A DNA stretch of 64,000 bases from Pleomorphovibrio marinus (GCF_003347495.1 NZ_QCXY01000003.1:372001-436000); one strand, 5' to 3'; counted from the first letter of the stretch, positions 17,268-27,586 are shown. A program made the numbers and translations. Notes: a model not told the origin generated them from the letters alone.

Positions 17268-19532
17268 TTAAATAGCGTGGTCTTTTACCAGGTTAAGTGC
17301 TGAGCCAGCCTTGAACCATCCTATCTGCCCTTCATTGTAAGTATGATTTACCTCTATTTCGTCCTTGGAACCATCAGAGTGGTGAAGCACCACGCTCAGC
17401 GGCTTGCCAGGAGCAAACTCGTTGAGGCCAATGATATCGATGGAGTCATCCTCCTGAACAAGGTCATAATCTTCCGGATTTGCAAAGGTCAATGCAAGCA
17501 TGCCTTGCTTTTTCAGGTTGGTTTCGTGAATCCTGGCAAATGACTTTACCAAAATCGCCCTTACCCCCAAAAACCTGGGCTCCATGGCGGCATGTTCCCT
17601 AGAAGACCCTTCTCCATAATTTTCGTCTCCCACTACCACAGTTCCCGTATTATGCAACTTGTATTGTCTTTGCACGGCTGGCACTTCTCCATATTCCCCA
17701 TTCAGTTGGTTTTTCACCTTGTTGGTTTCCTCATTGAAGTAATTTACTGCCCCAATAAGGAGGTTATTGGAGATATTGTCCAGGTGCCCTCTATACCTTA
17801 GCCAGGGACCTGCCATGGATATATGGTCGGTAGTGCACTTTCCTTTTGCCTTGATCAATAATTTCATGCCCTTAATGTCGGTTCCCTCCCAAGGAAGGAA
17901 TGGCTCCAACAGTTGTAGCCTTTCTGACTTTGGATCCACAAGTACCTCCACCTCTGACCCATCTTCGGCTGGAGCCTGGTAACCTGCATCTTCTACAGCA
18001 AACCCTTTTGTTGGCAATTCCAATCCCTTAGGCTCATCCAATTTTACCTCTTTGCCTTCTTCATTGACCAAAGAGTCTGTCATGGGGTTGAAAGTAAGGT
18101 CACCTGCAATGGCCATGGCAGTTACCACCTCTGGTGAAGCCACGAAAGAGTGGGTATTTGGGTTGCCATCAGCCCTTTTGGCAAAGTTCCTGTTAAATGA
18201 AGTTATAATGGAGTTTTTTTCCTGCTTTTCTGCGCCGTGCCTTGCCCATTGTCCTATGCAGGGGCCACAGGCATTTGCGAGTACCACTCCACCCATGTTT
18301 TCGAAAATATCCAAAAACCCATCTCTATCCACGGTAAACCTGACCTGCTCTGAACCAGGGGTAATGGTGAATTCAGACTTTGCTTTAAGCTTTTTGTCCA
18401 CTGCCTGTTGGGCAAGTGATGCCGCCCTGGAAATATCCTCATAAGAAGAATTGGTACAACTGCCGATAAGACCCACTTCCAGTTTGACTGGCCATCCGTT
18501 TTCTTTTACAGCATTGCCAAATTTCGACAATGGCCATGCTAAATCGGGGGTAAAAGGCCCGTTTACATGGGGCTCCAGTTCCGACAGGTTAATCTCAATT
18601 ACCTGATCAAAATACTGCTCGGGGTTTGCATATACCTCTGCATCACCGGTAAGATGTTCTTTTATCCCATTGGCCAATTCGGCCACTTCTGCCCTTCCGG
18701 TGCCTGCCAAATAGGCCTCGGATTTATTGTCGTATCCAAATATTGAGGTAGTGGCGCCTATCTCAGCACCCATATTACATATGGTTCCTTTACCGGTAGC
18801 GGACAATGACTCGGCTCCTTCTCCAAAGTACTCTACAATATGCCCTGTACCACCTTTTACGGTGAGGATACCAGCCACTTTGAGGATCACATCCTTTGCG
18901 GCAGTCCATCCAGAAAGTTTCCCAGTCAATTTAACGCCTATAAGTTTCGGGAATTTGAGTTCCCAGGGCAGGCCAGCCATTACATCGCAGGCATCCGCCC
19001 CTCCCACACCAATGGCAACCATGCCTAAGCCCCCGGCATTTGGGGTGTGTGAGTCTGTGCCTATCATCATTCCCCCGGGGAAAGCATAGTTTTCCAACAC
19101 TACCTGATGTATGATACCAGCACCAGGCTTCCAAAAGCCAAGCCCGTATTTATTGGATACTGAAGACAGGAAATCGTAAACTTCCCTGTTCTTGTCCTTG
19201 GCTCTTTCCAAATCAGAAGTCGCTCCTACCTCAGCTTGAATTAGGTGATCACAATGCACCGTCGAGGGAACAGCTACTTTCGACCTTCCCGCCTGCATAA
19301 ACTGCAACAAGGCCATTTGGGCAGTTGCGTCCTGCATTGCCACCCGGTCTGGCTTGAAGTCCACATAAGAAACACCCCTTTTATGGGCATTTTTCAGGTT
19401 TTCATCCGCCAAATGGGCATATAATATTTTTTCAGTTAGGGTAAGCGGTTTTCCCACCACCTTTTTTGCAGCAGCTATGCGCTCAGGGAATTTGGCGTAT
19501 ACCGCCTTGATCATATCTAAGTCGAAAATCAT
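17268..19532 (-). CDS. acn: Aconitate hydratase (mitochondrial-type aconitase)
   Basis: Aconitase interconverts citrate and isocitrate in the TCA cycle using a [4Fe-4S] cluster. I use the ATG at 19532 (754 residues), giving [19 protein letters not shown], the normal start for this branch; the frame is open a little further to 19595. Cluster ligands are the cysteine in [10 protein letters not shown] and the two in [10 protein letters not shown]. The swivelling C-terminal domain carries [19 protein letters not shown]. Length is as expected for the aconitase of Bacteroidota. It is transcribed alone and ends at a clear terminator. Confidence 0.97.
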   Translation of the reverse strand: MIFDLDMIKAVYAKFPERIAAAKKVVGKPLTLTEKILYAHLADENLKNAHKRGVSYVDFKPDRVAMQDATAQMALLQFMQAGRSKVAVPSTVHCDHLIQAEVGATSDLERAKDKNREVYDFLSSVSNKYGLGFWKPGAGIIHQVVLENYAFPGGMMIGTDSHTPNAGGLGMVAIGVGGADACDVMAGLPWELKFPKLIGVKLTGKLSGWTAAKDVILKVAGILTVKGGTGHIVEYFGEGAESLSATGKGTICNMGAEIGATTSIFGYDNKSEAYLAGTGRAEVAELANGIKEHLTGDAEVYANPEQYFDQVIEINLSELEPHVNGPFTPDLAWPLSKFGNAVKENGWPVKLEVGLIGSCTNSSYEDISRAASLAQQAVDKKLKAKSEFTITPGSEQVRFTVDRDGFLDIFENMGGVVLANACGPCIGQWARHGAEKQEKNSIITSFNRNFAKRADGNPNTHSFVASPEVVTAMAIAGDLTFNPMTDSLVNEEGKEVKLDEPKGLELPTKGFAVEDAGYQAPAEDGSEVEVLVDPKSERLQLLEPFLPWEGTDIKGMKLLIKAKGKCTTDHISMAGPWLRYRGHLDNISNNLLIGAVNYFNEETNKVKNQLNGEYGEVPAVQRQYKLHNTGTVVVGDENYGEGSSREHAAMEPRFLGVRAILVKSFARIHETNLKKQGMLALTFANPEDYDLVQEDDSIDIIGLNEFAPGKPLSVVLHHSDGSKDEIEVNHTYNEGQIGWFKAGSALNLVKDHAI

Positions 19533-19672
19533 CGAAAATGCATTAAAGATTGAATAATTGAAAATTCCATTAAACCGCAAAGATATAAAATCCACGCATA
19601 TAAAGCTTTCTCAGCTTATATTTGCCACTTATTTATAAAGAGTTTAAAAAGTGCCATACGGCCTTGGGAAAC

Positions 19673-20695
19673 CTAAAGTTTCAGCAGGAAAGCGAGCGTA
19701 TCCACATGGTCGGCATAATCCTGAATTCTTGGAAATTGGGCCTGCCCCAAGGGTAAACTTTCCGGGTACCATCCCCCGTCAGATACAATACATTGAATTT
19801 TATCCCCTACCCCTGCCAATGAAGCACGTAAACCCACTGTGTCATCATAAGTTTCATAATACAATACCGCAATGGGTGAAACTAAGGCTTTACTTTCTTT
19901 TACAAGTAGAAAGCCATTATCCAAATGCGGTTCCTTGTTCACCAAATAAATGGATTTATTGTAATCATAATTATTGATGAATTTATGGTGGTCGGCTACC
20001 GCTTTGTTTTCTTCCAGAGCGTCCAGAAGGGTGACTAGTTGTCCGGGGTCATTTATGTACAGCTTAGATACATTTCTACAGCCCAGTCCAAAATATTGGA
20101 AAATGTCCCTACCCAAGGCCTTTAGTGCATTCGTATCCTCATCCCCTGTAAGTATGCCTACGGAAGTTCGGTTTTTCCGGATGATATGCGGGTACTTTCC
20201 AAAATAATATTCAAAATACCTAGCTGTATTGTCACTTCCCGTTGCGATATAGGCATCCAGTCCTTTCAACTGCTCTGCAAACACAATTTGATCCTGGAGT
20301 AGTGGGTAAAAGCCAACCAATTCCTCCACCAGCCAGGGAATAATTACCTGATCTGTAGAGCTAAGTTTAATATGTGCCTTGTGCCCTGCCAGGAGTACGC
20401 ACATTAAATCATGAAAGCCTACGGCGGGTACATTCCCAGCCATTACCAAACCTACACGTTTTGGCAACGGGGGTTTGGAAATATCATAATCCCCAAGCCA
20501 AGCTTCCAAGGCTTTTGCCTCCAAAAACCTCCCTAGGCCTTCCAAAGCCACTTTGGTTTGCCCAGGGGTAAACCATGGGTTGTTGTTCACTACTTTTGCA
20601 GCTAAATGCGTAAACTCCTCCTCCCCAAGGTCCTTGAGAAAAGTCCCTAAGTGGTCAAGTGCGGCAATGGTATGGGATTTATCAATTTTGTTCAT
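19673..20695 (-). CDS. Acyl-CoA reductase (LuxC-like)
   Basis: The 340-residue protein belongs to the LuxC-type acyl-CoA reductase family, which reduces fatty acyl-CoA or acyl-thioesters to aldehydes with NADPH. Visible marks are VGLVMAGNVPAVGFHDLMCVLL (residues about 80-101), the YIATGSDNTARYFEYYF segment and a cysteine in YFGLGCRNVSKLY, the likely nucleophile. In Bacteroidota this gene is very often found divergent from a dicluster ferredoxin gene, as here (21074). A shared role in lipid or redox metabolism is inferred; the physiological substrate is unknown. Confidence 0.9.
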   Translation of the reverse strand: MNKIDKSHTIAALDHLGTFLKDLGEEEFTHLAAKVVNNNPWFTPGQTKVALEGLGRFLEAKALEAWLGDYDISKPPLPKRVGLVMAGNVPAVGFHDLMCVLLAGHKAHIKLSSTDQVIIPWLVEELVGFYPLLQDQIVFAEQLKGLDAYIATGSDNTARYFEYYFGKYPHIIRKNRTSVGILTGDEDTNALKALGRDIFQYFGLGCRNVSKLYINDPGQLVTLLDALEENKAVADHHKFINNYDYNKSIYLVNKEPHLDNGFLLVKESKALVSPIAVLYYETYDDTVGLRASLAGVGDKIQCIVSDGGWYPESLPLGQAQFPRIQDYADHVDTLAFLLKL

Positions 20696-20724
20696 AGGTT
20701 AATTATTTGCTTTTAAGAGGCAAT

Positions 20725-20857
20725 AAAGCCTGTCCTGTACCGGTAATAATCGGGATACCGGGAATTCGACTCAAGTGAATTTCGCTCCCAGATAGCCCCG
20801 ATAGCTATTTGGGGTATCCCTCTGGATGAGGTTTTGTTCATCGGGCTCGATTTTAAG
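20725..20857 (-). repeat. Probable diverged copy of the dispersed repeat with nested hairpins
   Basis: On the reverse strand it begins AAAATCGAGCCCGATG and ends ACAGGACAGGC, matching the left end and a terminal module of the family. Inside are palindromes with CCCGGTATCCCG and GCCCCGATAGCTATTTGGGG, a module also seen in the copies at 61910 and 62961. It occupies the region between acyl-CoA reductase and ferredoxin. Confidence 0.5.
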
Positions 20858-21002
20858 TAGGGTTTGAAAACGGATGGGCAAATATACCAAAACATCCCTT
20901 AAGACCAGAATAGCAGCAATGAAGCTTTAAGGTGGATTCAGGCAAATAGTTAGCACAACAAATAGTGTATGGATATTTTTTTTGCTTGAGGAAACAAATT
21001 TG

Positions 21003-21034
21003 TTTGTGGATTTGTATATAGGTTAGTAGTTTTG
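21003..21034 (+). promoter_or_regulatory. Bacteroidota-type promoter of the ferredoxin gene
   Basis: A -7 box TAGTTTTG (21027-21034) fits TAnnTTTG, with a TTTG element at 21003-21006, 20 bases upstream. This is the housekeeping sigma factor pattern of Bacteroidota. Transcription would start near 21041, about 33 bases before the ferredoxin ATG. Confidence 0.5.
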
Positions 21035-21061
21035 TACCACACTAGTAAAGTGACACACTAA

Positions 21062-21421
<360 letters not shown>

Positions 21422-21430
21422 AATGATTAG

Positions 21431-21478
21431 ATAGAAAACGGGGATTTACAAATATAAAAATCTGTGTTTTCTATTTTG
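21431..21478 (+). terminator. Rho-independent terminator after ferredoxin
   Basis: Arms ATAGAAAAC and GTTTTCTAT enclose a second short stem (GGGATTT/AAATCTG), followed by T-rich sequence, ten bases after the ferredoxin stop. Confidence 0.7.
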
Positions 21479-21590
21479 TATTATGTTGAATATCCCAAAT
21501 TTTTTAAAAAAAAATCGGCTTTAACTTGATAATAAGGCTCGAAATGGTTTAACTTGCCGCAATAAAGATTTTTGATCAACCTAAAAAGCT

Positions 21591-21959
21591 TTGACAGTGG
21601 AAGATAATAAAGATTACGACAGAGATGAGATTTTCTCTAGGAAGGTAAAAGCAGGCAAGAGGACTTATTTTTTTGACGTTAAGTCAACTCGTTCCAAGGA
21701 CTACTACCTTACTATTACAGAGAGCAAAAGAAAGATAAGGGATGACAACTTTTTTTATGAAAAACATAAGATTTTCCTGTACAAGGAAGATTTTGCCAAA
21801 TTCATTGATGCCCTTCAGGAAGTAGTAGATCATGTCAAGAATGATTTGATGGCTGATTTTGATTTCTCCCAGTTTGACGTGGAGACGGAGTCGAACAACC
21901 ATAATAGCAACAGCAACAGCAATAACAACAAATATGGTGACGACCTGAAGTGGGATTGA
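21591..21959 (+). CDS. PUR family (DUF3276) nucleic-acid-binding protein
   Basis: The 122 residues match the bacterial PUR-alpha-like family: EIFSRKVKAGKRTYFFDVKST, then DYYLTITESKRK, and FYEKHKIFLYKEDFAKFIDAL. Such proteins bind single-stranded DNA or RNA as dimers in Bacteroidetes and Borrelia. The start is uncertain: no ATG is well placed, and either TTG at 21591 or GTG at 21597 can be used. The tail is a low-complexity run of Asn and Ser encoded by AAC/AGC repeats (about residues 101-115). A strong terminator follows. Confidence 0.9.
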   Translation: MTVEDNKDYDRDEIFSRKVKAGKRTYFFDVKSTRSKDYYLTITESKRKIRDDNFFYEKHKIFLYKEDFAKFIDALQEVVDHVKNDLMADFDFSQFDVETESNNHNSNSNSNNNKYGDDLKWD

Positions 21960-21997
21960 TACCTTTCACATTCCAAACCTGAAGCGTATAAGCATTG

Positions 21998-22031
21998 AGA
22001 AACGATACCCTATGTTTTGGGTATCGTTTCT
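21998..22031 (+). terminator. Rho-independent terminator after the PUR-family gene
   Basis: A 13-base-pair perfect stem (AGAAACGATACCC / GGGTATCGTTTCT) with an 8-base loop. It shows that the AI-2E gene does not start at the upstream codon 22017, which lies inside this hairpin. Confidence 0.88.
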
Positions 22032-22094
22032 ATTTATGTCTATTTGCATAGTAAACGTTTCGCCATCAGGGTTAAATTACCTATTTTTGATAGC

Positions 22095-23180
22095 ATGAAC
22101 AGGGTATTTGTCAAAGCCATTCTGATCTTACTTTTTGTAATCGTTCTAGGATGGTATTTTTCCAACATCAGCCTATATTTTGTGTTTTCCTTGGTGTTGG
22201 CTGCTGTATTACGGCCACTAACCAACCGTGTGAATAGCCTCTATATCATGGGTCAGCCTTTTCCGAGGGCACTGGCAATCTTGATTTCCTTCGGCTGTGT
22301 GGTTGGGGTGCTTAGCTTGCTGGTATTGCTTTTCATCCCTCTATTCAGGACTCAGTTGGAGTTGCTCAGGGAGTTAAACCTGGATTACCTCTATGCCCAA
22401 ATCCAAAAACCTGTAGGGTATGTGGAAAACCTCTTGATTCGGTTTAACCTCATAGACAACGAGCCCGGCTACCTCATTGCGAGGATTAGGGAAAATTTAC
22501 TGGCCAGTTTTTCGGACTTGGATATCCAGGGGTTTATAAACAGTTTCATATCCACTACCAGCACTCTGTTGATAGCCTTGTTGGCTGTGGCCTTTATCAC
22601 CTTTTTCCTTCTGTTGGAAAACGGGATGATTCGCAGGAATATCATCAATTTTGTGCCCAATGCCTATTTTGAACTATCCATTTCCACCTTTCATAAAGTA
22701 GAGCACCTGCTATCCAATTACCTAATCGGTTTGCTCATACAGATGTCCTCCATTTTCTCCATAGCCACTTTGGGCTTGTTGATTGCGGATATAGAGTATG
22801 CCATGAGTATCGCGGTGTTTGCTGCAGTGGCCAACCTAATTCCCTACGCAGGCCCGATTTTGGGGGCTACATTTGGAATATTGGTGGGGTTGTCCACAGG
22901 CAACTTCTCGGAATCCACAGAAATCTACCTGTTTTTCGCCAAAATCTTCACTGTGTTTGCCATAGTACAGCTATGTGACAACATTTTTTTGCAGCCTTTC
23001 ATATTTTCAAAATCGGTAAAAGCACACCCACTTGAAATATTTGTTGTTATCTTTGCAGGTGCAAAAATTGCCGGGGTATTGGGAATGATATTCGCCATTC
23101 CCGTTTACACCATTTTCAGGGTATCCTTTAAGGAGTTTTACAAGGGATACCGGGAATACAGGATTTTCAAAATAGATTAG
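22095..23180 (+). CDS. AI-2E family transporter (PerM/TqsA-like)
   Basis: I choose the ATG at 22095 (361 residues, MNRVFVKAILILLFV); the longer frame begins within a terminator. The protein has the family layout: two to three N-terminal membrane spans, a soluble middle section (EPGYLIARIRENLLASF), then LIPYAGPILGATFG and a C-terminal set of spans with KSVKAHPLEIFVVIFAGAK. Family members export small molecules or ions (AI-2 in TqsA; Na+/H+ exchange for others), so the substrate here is open. It is 14 bases upstream of ychF and probably co-transcribed with it. Confidence 0.9.
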   Translation: MNRVFVKAILILLFVIVLGWYFSNISLYFVFSLVLAAVLRPLTNRVNSLYIMGQPFPRALAILISFGCVVGVLSLLVLLFIPLFRTQLELLRELNLDYLYAQIQKPVGYVENLLIRFNLIDNEPGYLIARIRENLLASFSDLDIQGFINSFISTTSTLLIALLAVAFITFFLLLENGMIRRNIINFVPNAYFELSISTFHKVEHLLSNYLIGLLIQMSSIFSIATLGLLIADIEYAMSIAVFAAVANLIPYAGPILGATFGILVGLSTGNFSESTEIYLFFAKIFTVFAIVQLCDNIFLQPFIFSKSVKAHPLEIFVVIFAGAKIAGVLGMIFAIPVYTIFRVSFKEFYKGYREYRIFKID

Positions 23181-23194
23181 AACTAATACAATTC

Positions 23195-24292
23195 ATGGGA
23201 TTACAATGTGGGATCGTTGGGCTACCCAACGTAGGAAAATCAACCTTATTCAACGCTTTATCCAGTGCAAAGGCAGAAGCTGCCAATTTCCCTTTCTGCA
23301 CCATTGAACCCAATGTGGGAGTGGTGACCGTGCCTGATAGCCGTCTTCATACACTCGAAAAGTTAGTGACCCCACAAAGGGTACTGCCAACCGTTATTGA
23401 ATTTGTGGACATTGCAGGATTGGTCAAAGGTGCCAGCAAGGGAGAGGGCCTCGGCAATAAGTTTCTAGCCAATATACGGGAGGTGGATGCGATCATCCAT
23501 GTGATCCGCTGTTTTGAGGACGAAAACATTGTGCATGTGGCAGGAGGTGTGGATCCGCTTTTCGACAAGGAAGTAATTGATACGGAATTACAACTTAAAG
23601 ACCTGGAATCCGTAAATAAAAAGATAGCCAAGCACGAGAAAATAGCCAAATCCGGCGATGCCAAGGCAAAAAAGATCATGGCCTCCCTCTCTAAATTCAA
23701 GGAGGGGCTTGAAGGAGGTAAAAATGCAAGGGCGATCCCTGCAGAAGATGAAGACCTAGAAGCTGTGGAAGACCTGCACATGCTCACCATCAAGCCAGTA
23801 CTCTACGTAGCCAACGTGAACGAAAAAGACATTCTTACCGGCAACCAACACGTAGAGCGACTGAAAGAAGAAGTAGGAAACGAAAATGCAGAAGTGATCG
23901 TTTTATGTGCTGCTTTGGAGTCACAAATCGCCGAATTGGAGGAGGAAGAGGAGAAACAGCTGTTCCTTTCGGAATACGGTCTGGAAGAAAGCGGATTGAA
24001 CCGCTTGATTTCGGGAGCATACAAACTACTCAACCTTATCACCTATTTCACGGCCGGGGAGAAAGAAGTCCGGGCATGGACAATCAAGAAGGGGTGGAAA
24101 GCTCCTGCTGCCGCCGGGGTGATACATAGTGATTTTGAAAAAGGCTTTATTAAAGCCGAAGTGATCAAACTACCCGACTATGAAAGGCACAAAAGCGAAT
24201 CAGCATGCAGAGAAAATGGAAAAATTGCCGTTGAAGGTAAAGAATATGTAGTTCAAGACGGGGATATTATGCATTTTCGCTTCAATGTCTAA
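23195..24292 (+). CDS. ychF: Redox-regulated ribosome-binding ATPase YchF
   Basis: YchF (OLA1 in eukaryotes) is an Obg-family P-loop protein that prefers ATP and binds ribosomes. The 365-residue protein starts MGLQCGIVGLPNVGKST (P-loop at residues 9-17), has the switch II region IEFVDIAGLVKGASKGEG, and ends with the TGS-like domain (KGWKAPAAAGVIHSDFEKGF and YVVQDGDIMHFRFNV). Length is standard. It follows the AI-2E transporter gene after 14 bases; the next gene encodes a Cas6-like protein. Confidence 0.97.
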   Translation: MGLQCGIVGLPNVGKSTLFNALSSAKAEAANFPFCTIEPNVGVVTVPDSRLHTLEKLVTPQRVLPTVIEFVDIAGLVKGASKGEGLGNKFLANIREVDAIIHVIRCFEDENIVHVAGGVDPLFDKEVIDTELQLKDLESVNKKIAKHEKIAKSGDAKAKKIMASLSKFKEGLEGGKNARAIPAEDEDLEAVEDLHMLTIKPVLYVANVNEKDILTGNQHVERLKEEVGNENAEVIVLCAALESQIAELEEEEEKQLFLSEYGLEESGLNRLISGAYKLLNLITYFTAGEKEVRAWTIKKGWKAPAAAGVIHSDFEKGFIKAEVIKLPDYERHKSESACRENGKIAVEGKEYVVQDGDIMHFRFNV

Positions 24293-24401
24293 AAAAAATA
24301 AAATATTATTGTTATGTTTGTCTCAACTTAATCACCCAAGAGTAGTTTATTGAAAAATAAAAATTAACTTAAAGATTGTTTAACTTTTCATTTTTAAAGT
24401 C

Positions 24402-25307
24402 GTGAGAATTAGATTAATATTTTCCCTGAAAAACAAAGGTGCTTATTTACCCTTTCACCACCAGTACATTCTTGCCCAATTTCTAAAAGGCTTGATTGTT
24501 AAGGGCGGACGAGAAGAGTTTTTTAACTACAATTACTTCAACTTCTCTGGTTTAAAAGGACAGACCAAAGTTAGCAGAAGTGGCTTGCATTACTATTCCA
24601 GCCTTGTTACTCTGGTGTTGTCTGCACCCGACCAAGACTTCATGGATTACCTGTTGGAACAAGTATTCAAGACCCCAAAAATTGAGTTAGGAAACCTTAT
24701 CCTTGGCCCGGAGTACACGGAAAAGGAAACAGAGCCCGAGTTGGAAACTTCAAACAAGTTTGTTTGTATTTCCCCCCTCGTATTGCTTACCCCAACCTTC
24801 GATGACGAATCTGGTAAGCGTTTTATCAACCCAGACACGGACGAGTTTTCGGACCTGCTCTATGAATCCACCCTCACCCGTATGGAAAAGTCAGGATGGT
24901 ATAACCAGGAACAGATGGAATCCTTCTACAAGTTTCAGGTTGTTCCTGACATGAACTATGTTAACAAACTCCGAGAGCAGCAAAAAAAGTTTGCGAGAAT
25001 CTATTCGGTTTACGACATGGATGTGAAGTATGAGGTCAGGGGTTATACCCTGCCATTTACCCTTTATGCCGCTGCAGAGGTTCAGGATTTTGTGTTTAAA
25101 TGCGGACTTGGTGCCTTTACTCACAAGGGTTTCGGCATGCTTGACCTCGCAAACAACATGCCTAGCCAGAGGACAGAAGCATATAGGTTTAAAAGAGAAG
25201 GTTTCGTGCCCTATAGGGCCCAGCAAGGAGATGGACCTCCAAAAAGGGAAAACCACCACACCGATGGAGAAACCGGTAGTGGAAATGGGGAGGACGAAGA
25301 AATATAA
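24402..25307 (+). CDS. cas6: Orphan Cas6-like CRISPR endoribonuclease
   Basis: The 301-residue protein starts at GTG 24402 and shows the Cas6 pattern: an N-terminal ferredoxin-like fold (MRIRLIFSLKNKGAYLPFHHQYILAQ, candidate catalytic H19 or H20), the central SGLKGQTKVSRSGLHYYSS, and the signature glycine-rich loop at residues 234-246 (CGLGAFTHKGFGM). The last 50 residues are a hydrophilic tail not found in typical Cas6. Cas6 cuts CRISPR precursor RNA. No CRISPR array or any other cas gene lies in this 64-kb window, and the neighbours (ychF upstream, a VOC gene convergent downstream) are housekeeping. It may serve a distant array or another RNA. Confidence 0.85.
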   Translation: MRIRLIFSLKNKGAYLPFHHQYILAQFLKGLIVKGGREEFFNYNYFNFSGLKGQTKVSRSGLHYYSSLVTLVLSAPDQDFMDYLLEQVFKTPKIELGNLILGPEYTEKETEPELETSNKFVCISPLVLLTPTFDDESGKRFINPDTDEFSDLLYESTLTRMEKSGWYNQEQMESFYKFQVVPDMNYVNKLREQQKKFARIYSVYDMDVKYEVRGYTLPFTLYAAAEVQDFVFKCGLGAFTHKGFGMLDLANNMPSQRTEAYRFKREGFVPYRAQQGDGPPKRENHHTDGETGSGNGEDEEI

Positions 25308-25314
25308 AAACCAC

Positions 25315-25341
25315 AAAGGGGCCAAAATTGGCCCCTTTTTT
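25315..25341. terminator. Bidirectional terminator between cas6 and the VOC gene
   Basis: A hairpin GGGGCCA/TGGCCCC flanked by A and T tracts on both sides, 8 bases after the cas6 stop and 20 bases before the stop of the convergent VOC gene. It can end transcription from both directions. Confidence 0.85.
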
Positions 25342-25360
25342 AGTATTGAGAATCTGAGAA

Positions 25361-25810
25361 TCAATATTCGTCATTGATTTCCAACCAGTACCCTGTTGGA
25401 TCCCTGACATAAATCTGCCTTATCCCGTCCGGCCGGATATTAATTTCCCCCACATTTCCTGGAAAATCCTCATAGGCTATTCCATTTTCATTCAACCTGT
25501 CTATAAACCCATCTAAATCAGCAACACTGAAGCATAGGTGGTTGGTTTTGTCTATAGTAGGGTTGGTCCATGGCTCTTCTTTTTCTATGATGTGCATGGA
25601 AGTGTTGTTGCCCATGTCCAACCATAGGTGCAGCCCGTCCTTAAAGGGTTCGTCAATTTCTTCCAGTTCGAGGATATTCTTGTAGAAATCCCCGCTTTCC
25701 TTAAGGCTTTTGGCATAAACGGCAATATGATCTATTTTGATTTGACTGTAAGCGCTCATAGTGGAAAAGGTAAGCAATAAGAAAGTTATACAAATTGGTA
25801 GATACTTCAT
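25361..25810 (-). CDS. Exported VOC (glyoxalase-fold) protein
   Basis: The 149-residue protein has a signal peptide (residues 1-22, ending SAYSQ) and a single VOC domain. IKIDHIAVYAKSLKESGDFY opens the first half with a metal-ligand histidine, TNHLCFSVADLDGFIDRL opens the second with another, and YVRDPTGYWLEINDEY closes it with the acidic ligand. Export of a VOC protein is unusual but occurs in Bacteroidota. The substrate is unknown. It converges on cas6 and is transcribed alone. Confidence 0.85.
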   Translation of the reverse strand: MKYLPICITFLLLTFSTMSAYSQIKIDHIAVYAKSLKESGDFYKNILELEEIDEPFKDGLHLWLDMGNNTSMHIIEKEEPWTNPTIDKTNHLCFSVADLDGFIDRLNENGIAYEDFPGNVGEINIRPDGIRQIYVRDPTGYWLEINDEY

Positions 25811-25882
25811 AATGGGATATTTTGGTTTATTTAAATTACGTTCATCTTACTAAATAACAAATTATTTTCGAAAAGTCCGCCA

Positions 25883-25911
25883 CAAAAAAAGCCAAGGCTT
25901 TTCACCTTGGC
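25883..25911 (-). terminator. Rho-independent terminator of the S41 protease gene
   Basis: On the reverse strand GCCAAGG, a short loop and CCTTGGC are followed by a run of seven T residues, about 25 bases after the protease stop codon. Confidence 0.88.
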
Positions 25912-25936
25912 ATTGTTGGCAGGCAACCCTGCATAT

Positions 25937-27586
25937 CTATTCTTCCTGTTCCTCCGAAATTCTCATAGCCAGCCGCTCCGCTTCCTCGAATAATTGGATA
26001 GCCTGCTGGTAAATCTCATTGATGTCGTTGATAACCTTGTAGAAGGCATTGTCATCATACAGATTCCTTGCCATATGGGCTTTGATGAGCGTTTTCAAAT
26101 ATTTTTTGGATTTGCTGAAATCCTTTTCTATAAACTTCACTTTGTTTTTCTCTCCCACTTTGATCAGTTCGTCCAACATGTTATCGGAAACCTCGTAATT
26201 GTGGTAATAATCCTCAAAACTCATGTTGTCGTACTTCTTTTTGTTTTTGTCAAGGTAATCCAGGATAAACTCCCTCCACGATTCCGAACCGAATAAACGG
26301 TTGACATAGGTACTGGTCATGCTGGTGTCTAGTGGCACAAAGAAGTCAGGCATAATTCCTCCACCTCCATATACGGTCCTTCCTGTCACGGTTTCATACT
26401 TTAGGCTGTCGTCAAAGGTGATGCTGTCGGCACTGAAAAACTCCCCATGCTCTAGCCTCTTTAAGTAGTCGCGGCTATATTCATCCTCATCCTCGTCTCC
26501 ATATGGTTTCTGGATGGACCTCCCTGAAGGGGTGAAATAGCGGGCTATGGTAAGCCTTAACTCGGCACCGTCGGAAAGATCTATGGGCATTTGAACCAAG
26601 CCCTTGCCAAATGACCTTCTTCCTACAATCAACCCACGGTCATTGTCCTGCAGGGCACCAGCCACAATTTCAGAAGCTGAGGCACTTCCCTCGTTGATGA
26701 GCACAATCACTGAGCCATCCTCAAAAGCCCCAGGCCTTACCGCGTAAGCTTTTTGGTTATACCTTTTTAACTTTCCTTCTTGAGAAACGATTAGCGCGTT
26801 GTCAGTGAGGATTTCATCGGCAATATTGATTGCAGCACCCATATAGCCACCTGGATTGCCCTGTAAATCCAATACCAGTCTCGACATTCCTTCATTTTTC
26901 AGGCTTTGCAGTGCCTTTCTGAATTCATCATGGGTATTGGCAGCAAACCTGGTGATTTTTATATATCCTACTTCATCATTGATCATGTAGGAGGCATTCA
27001 CACTGTATTGTGGGATTTTATCCCTAGTGATGGAGAAATCCAGCAATTCATCCTCGTTCCTTCTTTTTATGCCTACCTCTACCGTGCTACCCTTAGGCCC
27101 CCTTAACAAGTCGAAAACATCCCTGTTGGTGACGCCTTTTCCAGCAACTAAGTCTCCATCTACTTTAATAATTTGGTCTCCAGGTAATATGCCCAGCTTC
27201 TCCGAAGGCCCTCCCGTCAAGGGAGAAACCACGTAAATGGTATCCCTGAGAATGCCAAATTCGATGCCTATGCCATCAAATTCACCTTCCAACTGAGATT
27301 TAGCCAATTTGGCATCTTTTGCGGTGATGTAACTGGAATGAGGGTCGAGTTTATTCAACATTTTCTCTATCCCATATTCCACCAGCTCGTTAGTGTTTAC
27401 ACTGTCTACATAGTCCCGGTTGATATAAGTAATGATCTCCTGAAGCTTGTAAATGGCGGACTTTAGGTCGTTTCTGTCGTTTTTGGGCTCTGCAAAAGTG
27501 GCTCCTATCCATATCCCCGCAGAGATCCCTAAAGCTAATATGATGGGAAGTCTGATTTGGGCTCTAGTGTTTTTTTCCTGACTCAC
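25937..27586 (-). CDS. S41 family C-terminal processing peptidase (CtpA/Prc-like)
   Basis: The 549-residue protein has one N-terminal membrane anchor (residues about 11-31) and acts in the periplasm. A PDZ domain (about 90-175, GEFDGIGIEFG and LGILPGDQIIKVDG) precedes the S41 catalytic core. The Ser-Lys dyad is S303 in EGSASASEIVAG and K328 in RRSFGKGLVQ. A helical C-terminal extension of about 130 residues follows. Such proteases trim or degrade envelope proteins. The gene is single and ends at a clear terminator. Confidence 0.95.
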   Translation of the reverse strand: MSQEKNTRAQIRLPIILALGISAGIWIGATFAEPKNDRNDLKSAIYKLQEIITYINRDYVDSVNTNELVEYGIEKMLNKLDPHSSYITAKDAKLAKSQLEGEFDGIGIEFGILRDTIYVVSPLTGGPSEKLGILPGDQIIKVDGDLVAGKGVTNRDVFDLLRGPKGSTVEVGIKRRNEDELLDFSITRDKIPQYSVNASYMINDEVGYIKITRFAANTHDEFRKALQSLKNEGMSRLVLDLQGNPGGYMGAAINIADEILTDNALIVSQEGKLKRYNQKAYAVRPGAFEDGSVIVLINEGSASASEIVAGALQDNDRGLIVGRRSFGKGLVQMPIDLSDGAELRLTIARYFTPSGRSIQKPYGDEDEDEYSRDYLKRLEHGEFFSADSITFDDSLKYETVTGRTVYGGGGIMPDFFVPLDTSMTSTYVNRLFGSESWREFILDYLDKNKKKYDNMSFEDYYHNYEVSDNMLDELIKVGEKNKVKFIEKDFSKSKKYLKTLIKAHMARNLYDDNAFYKVINDINEIYQQAIQLFEEAERLAMRISEEQEE

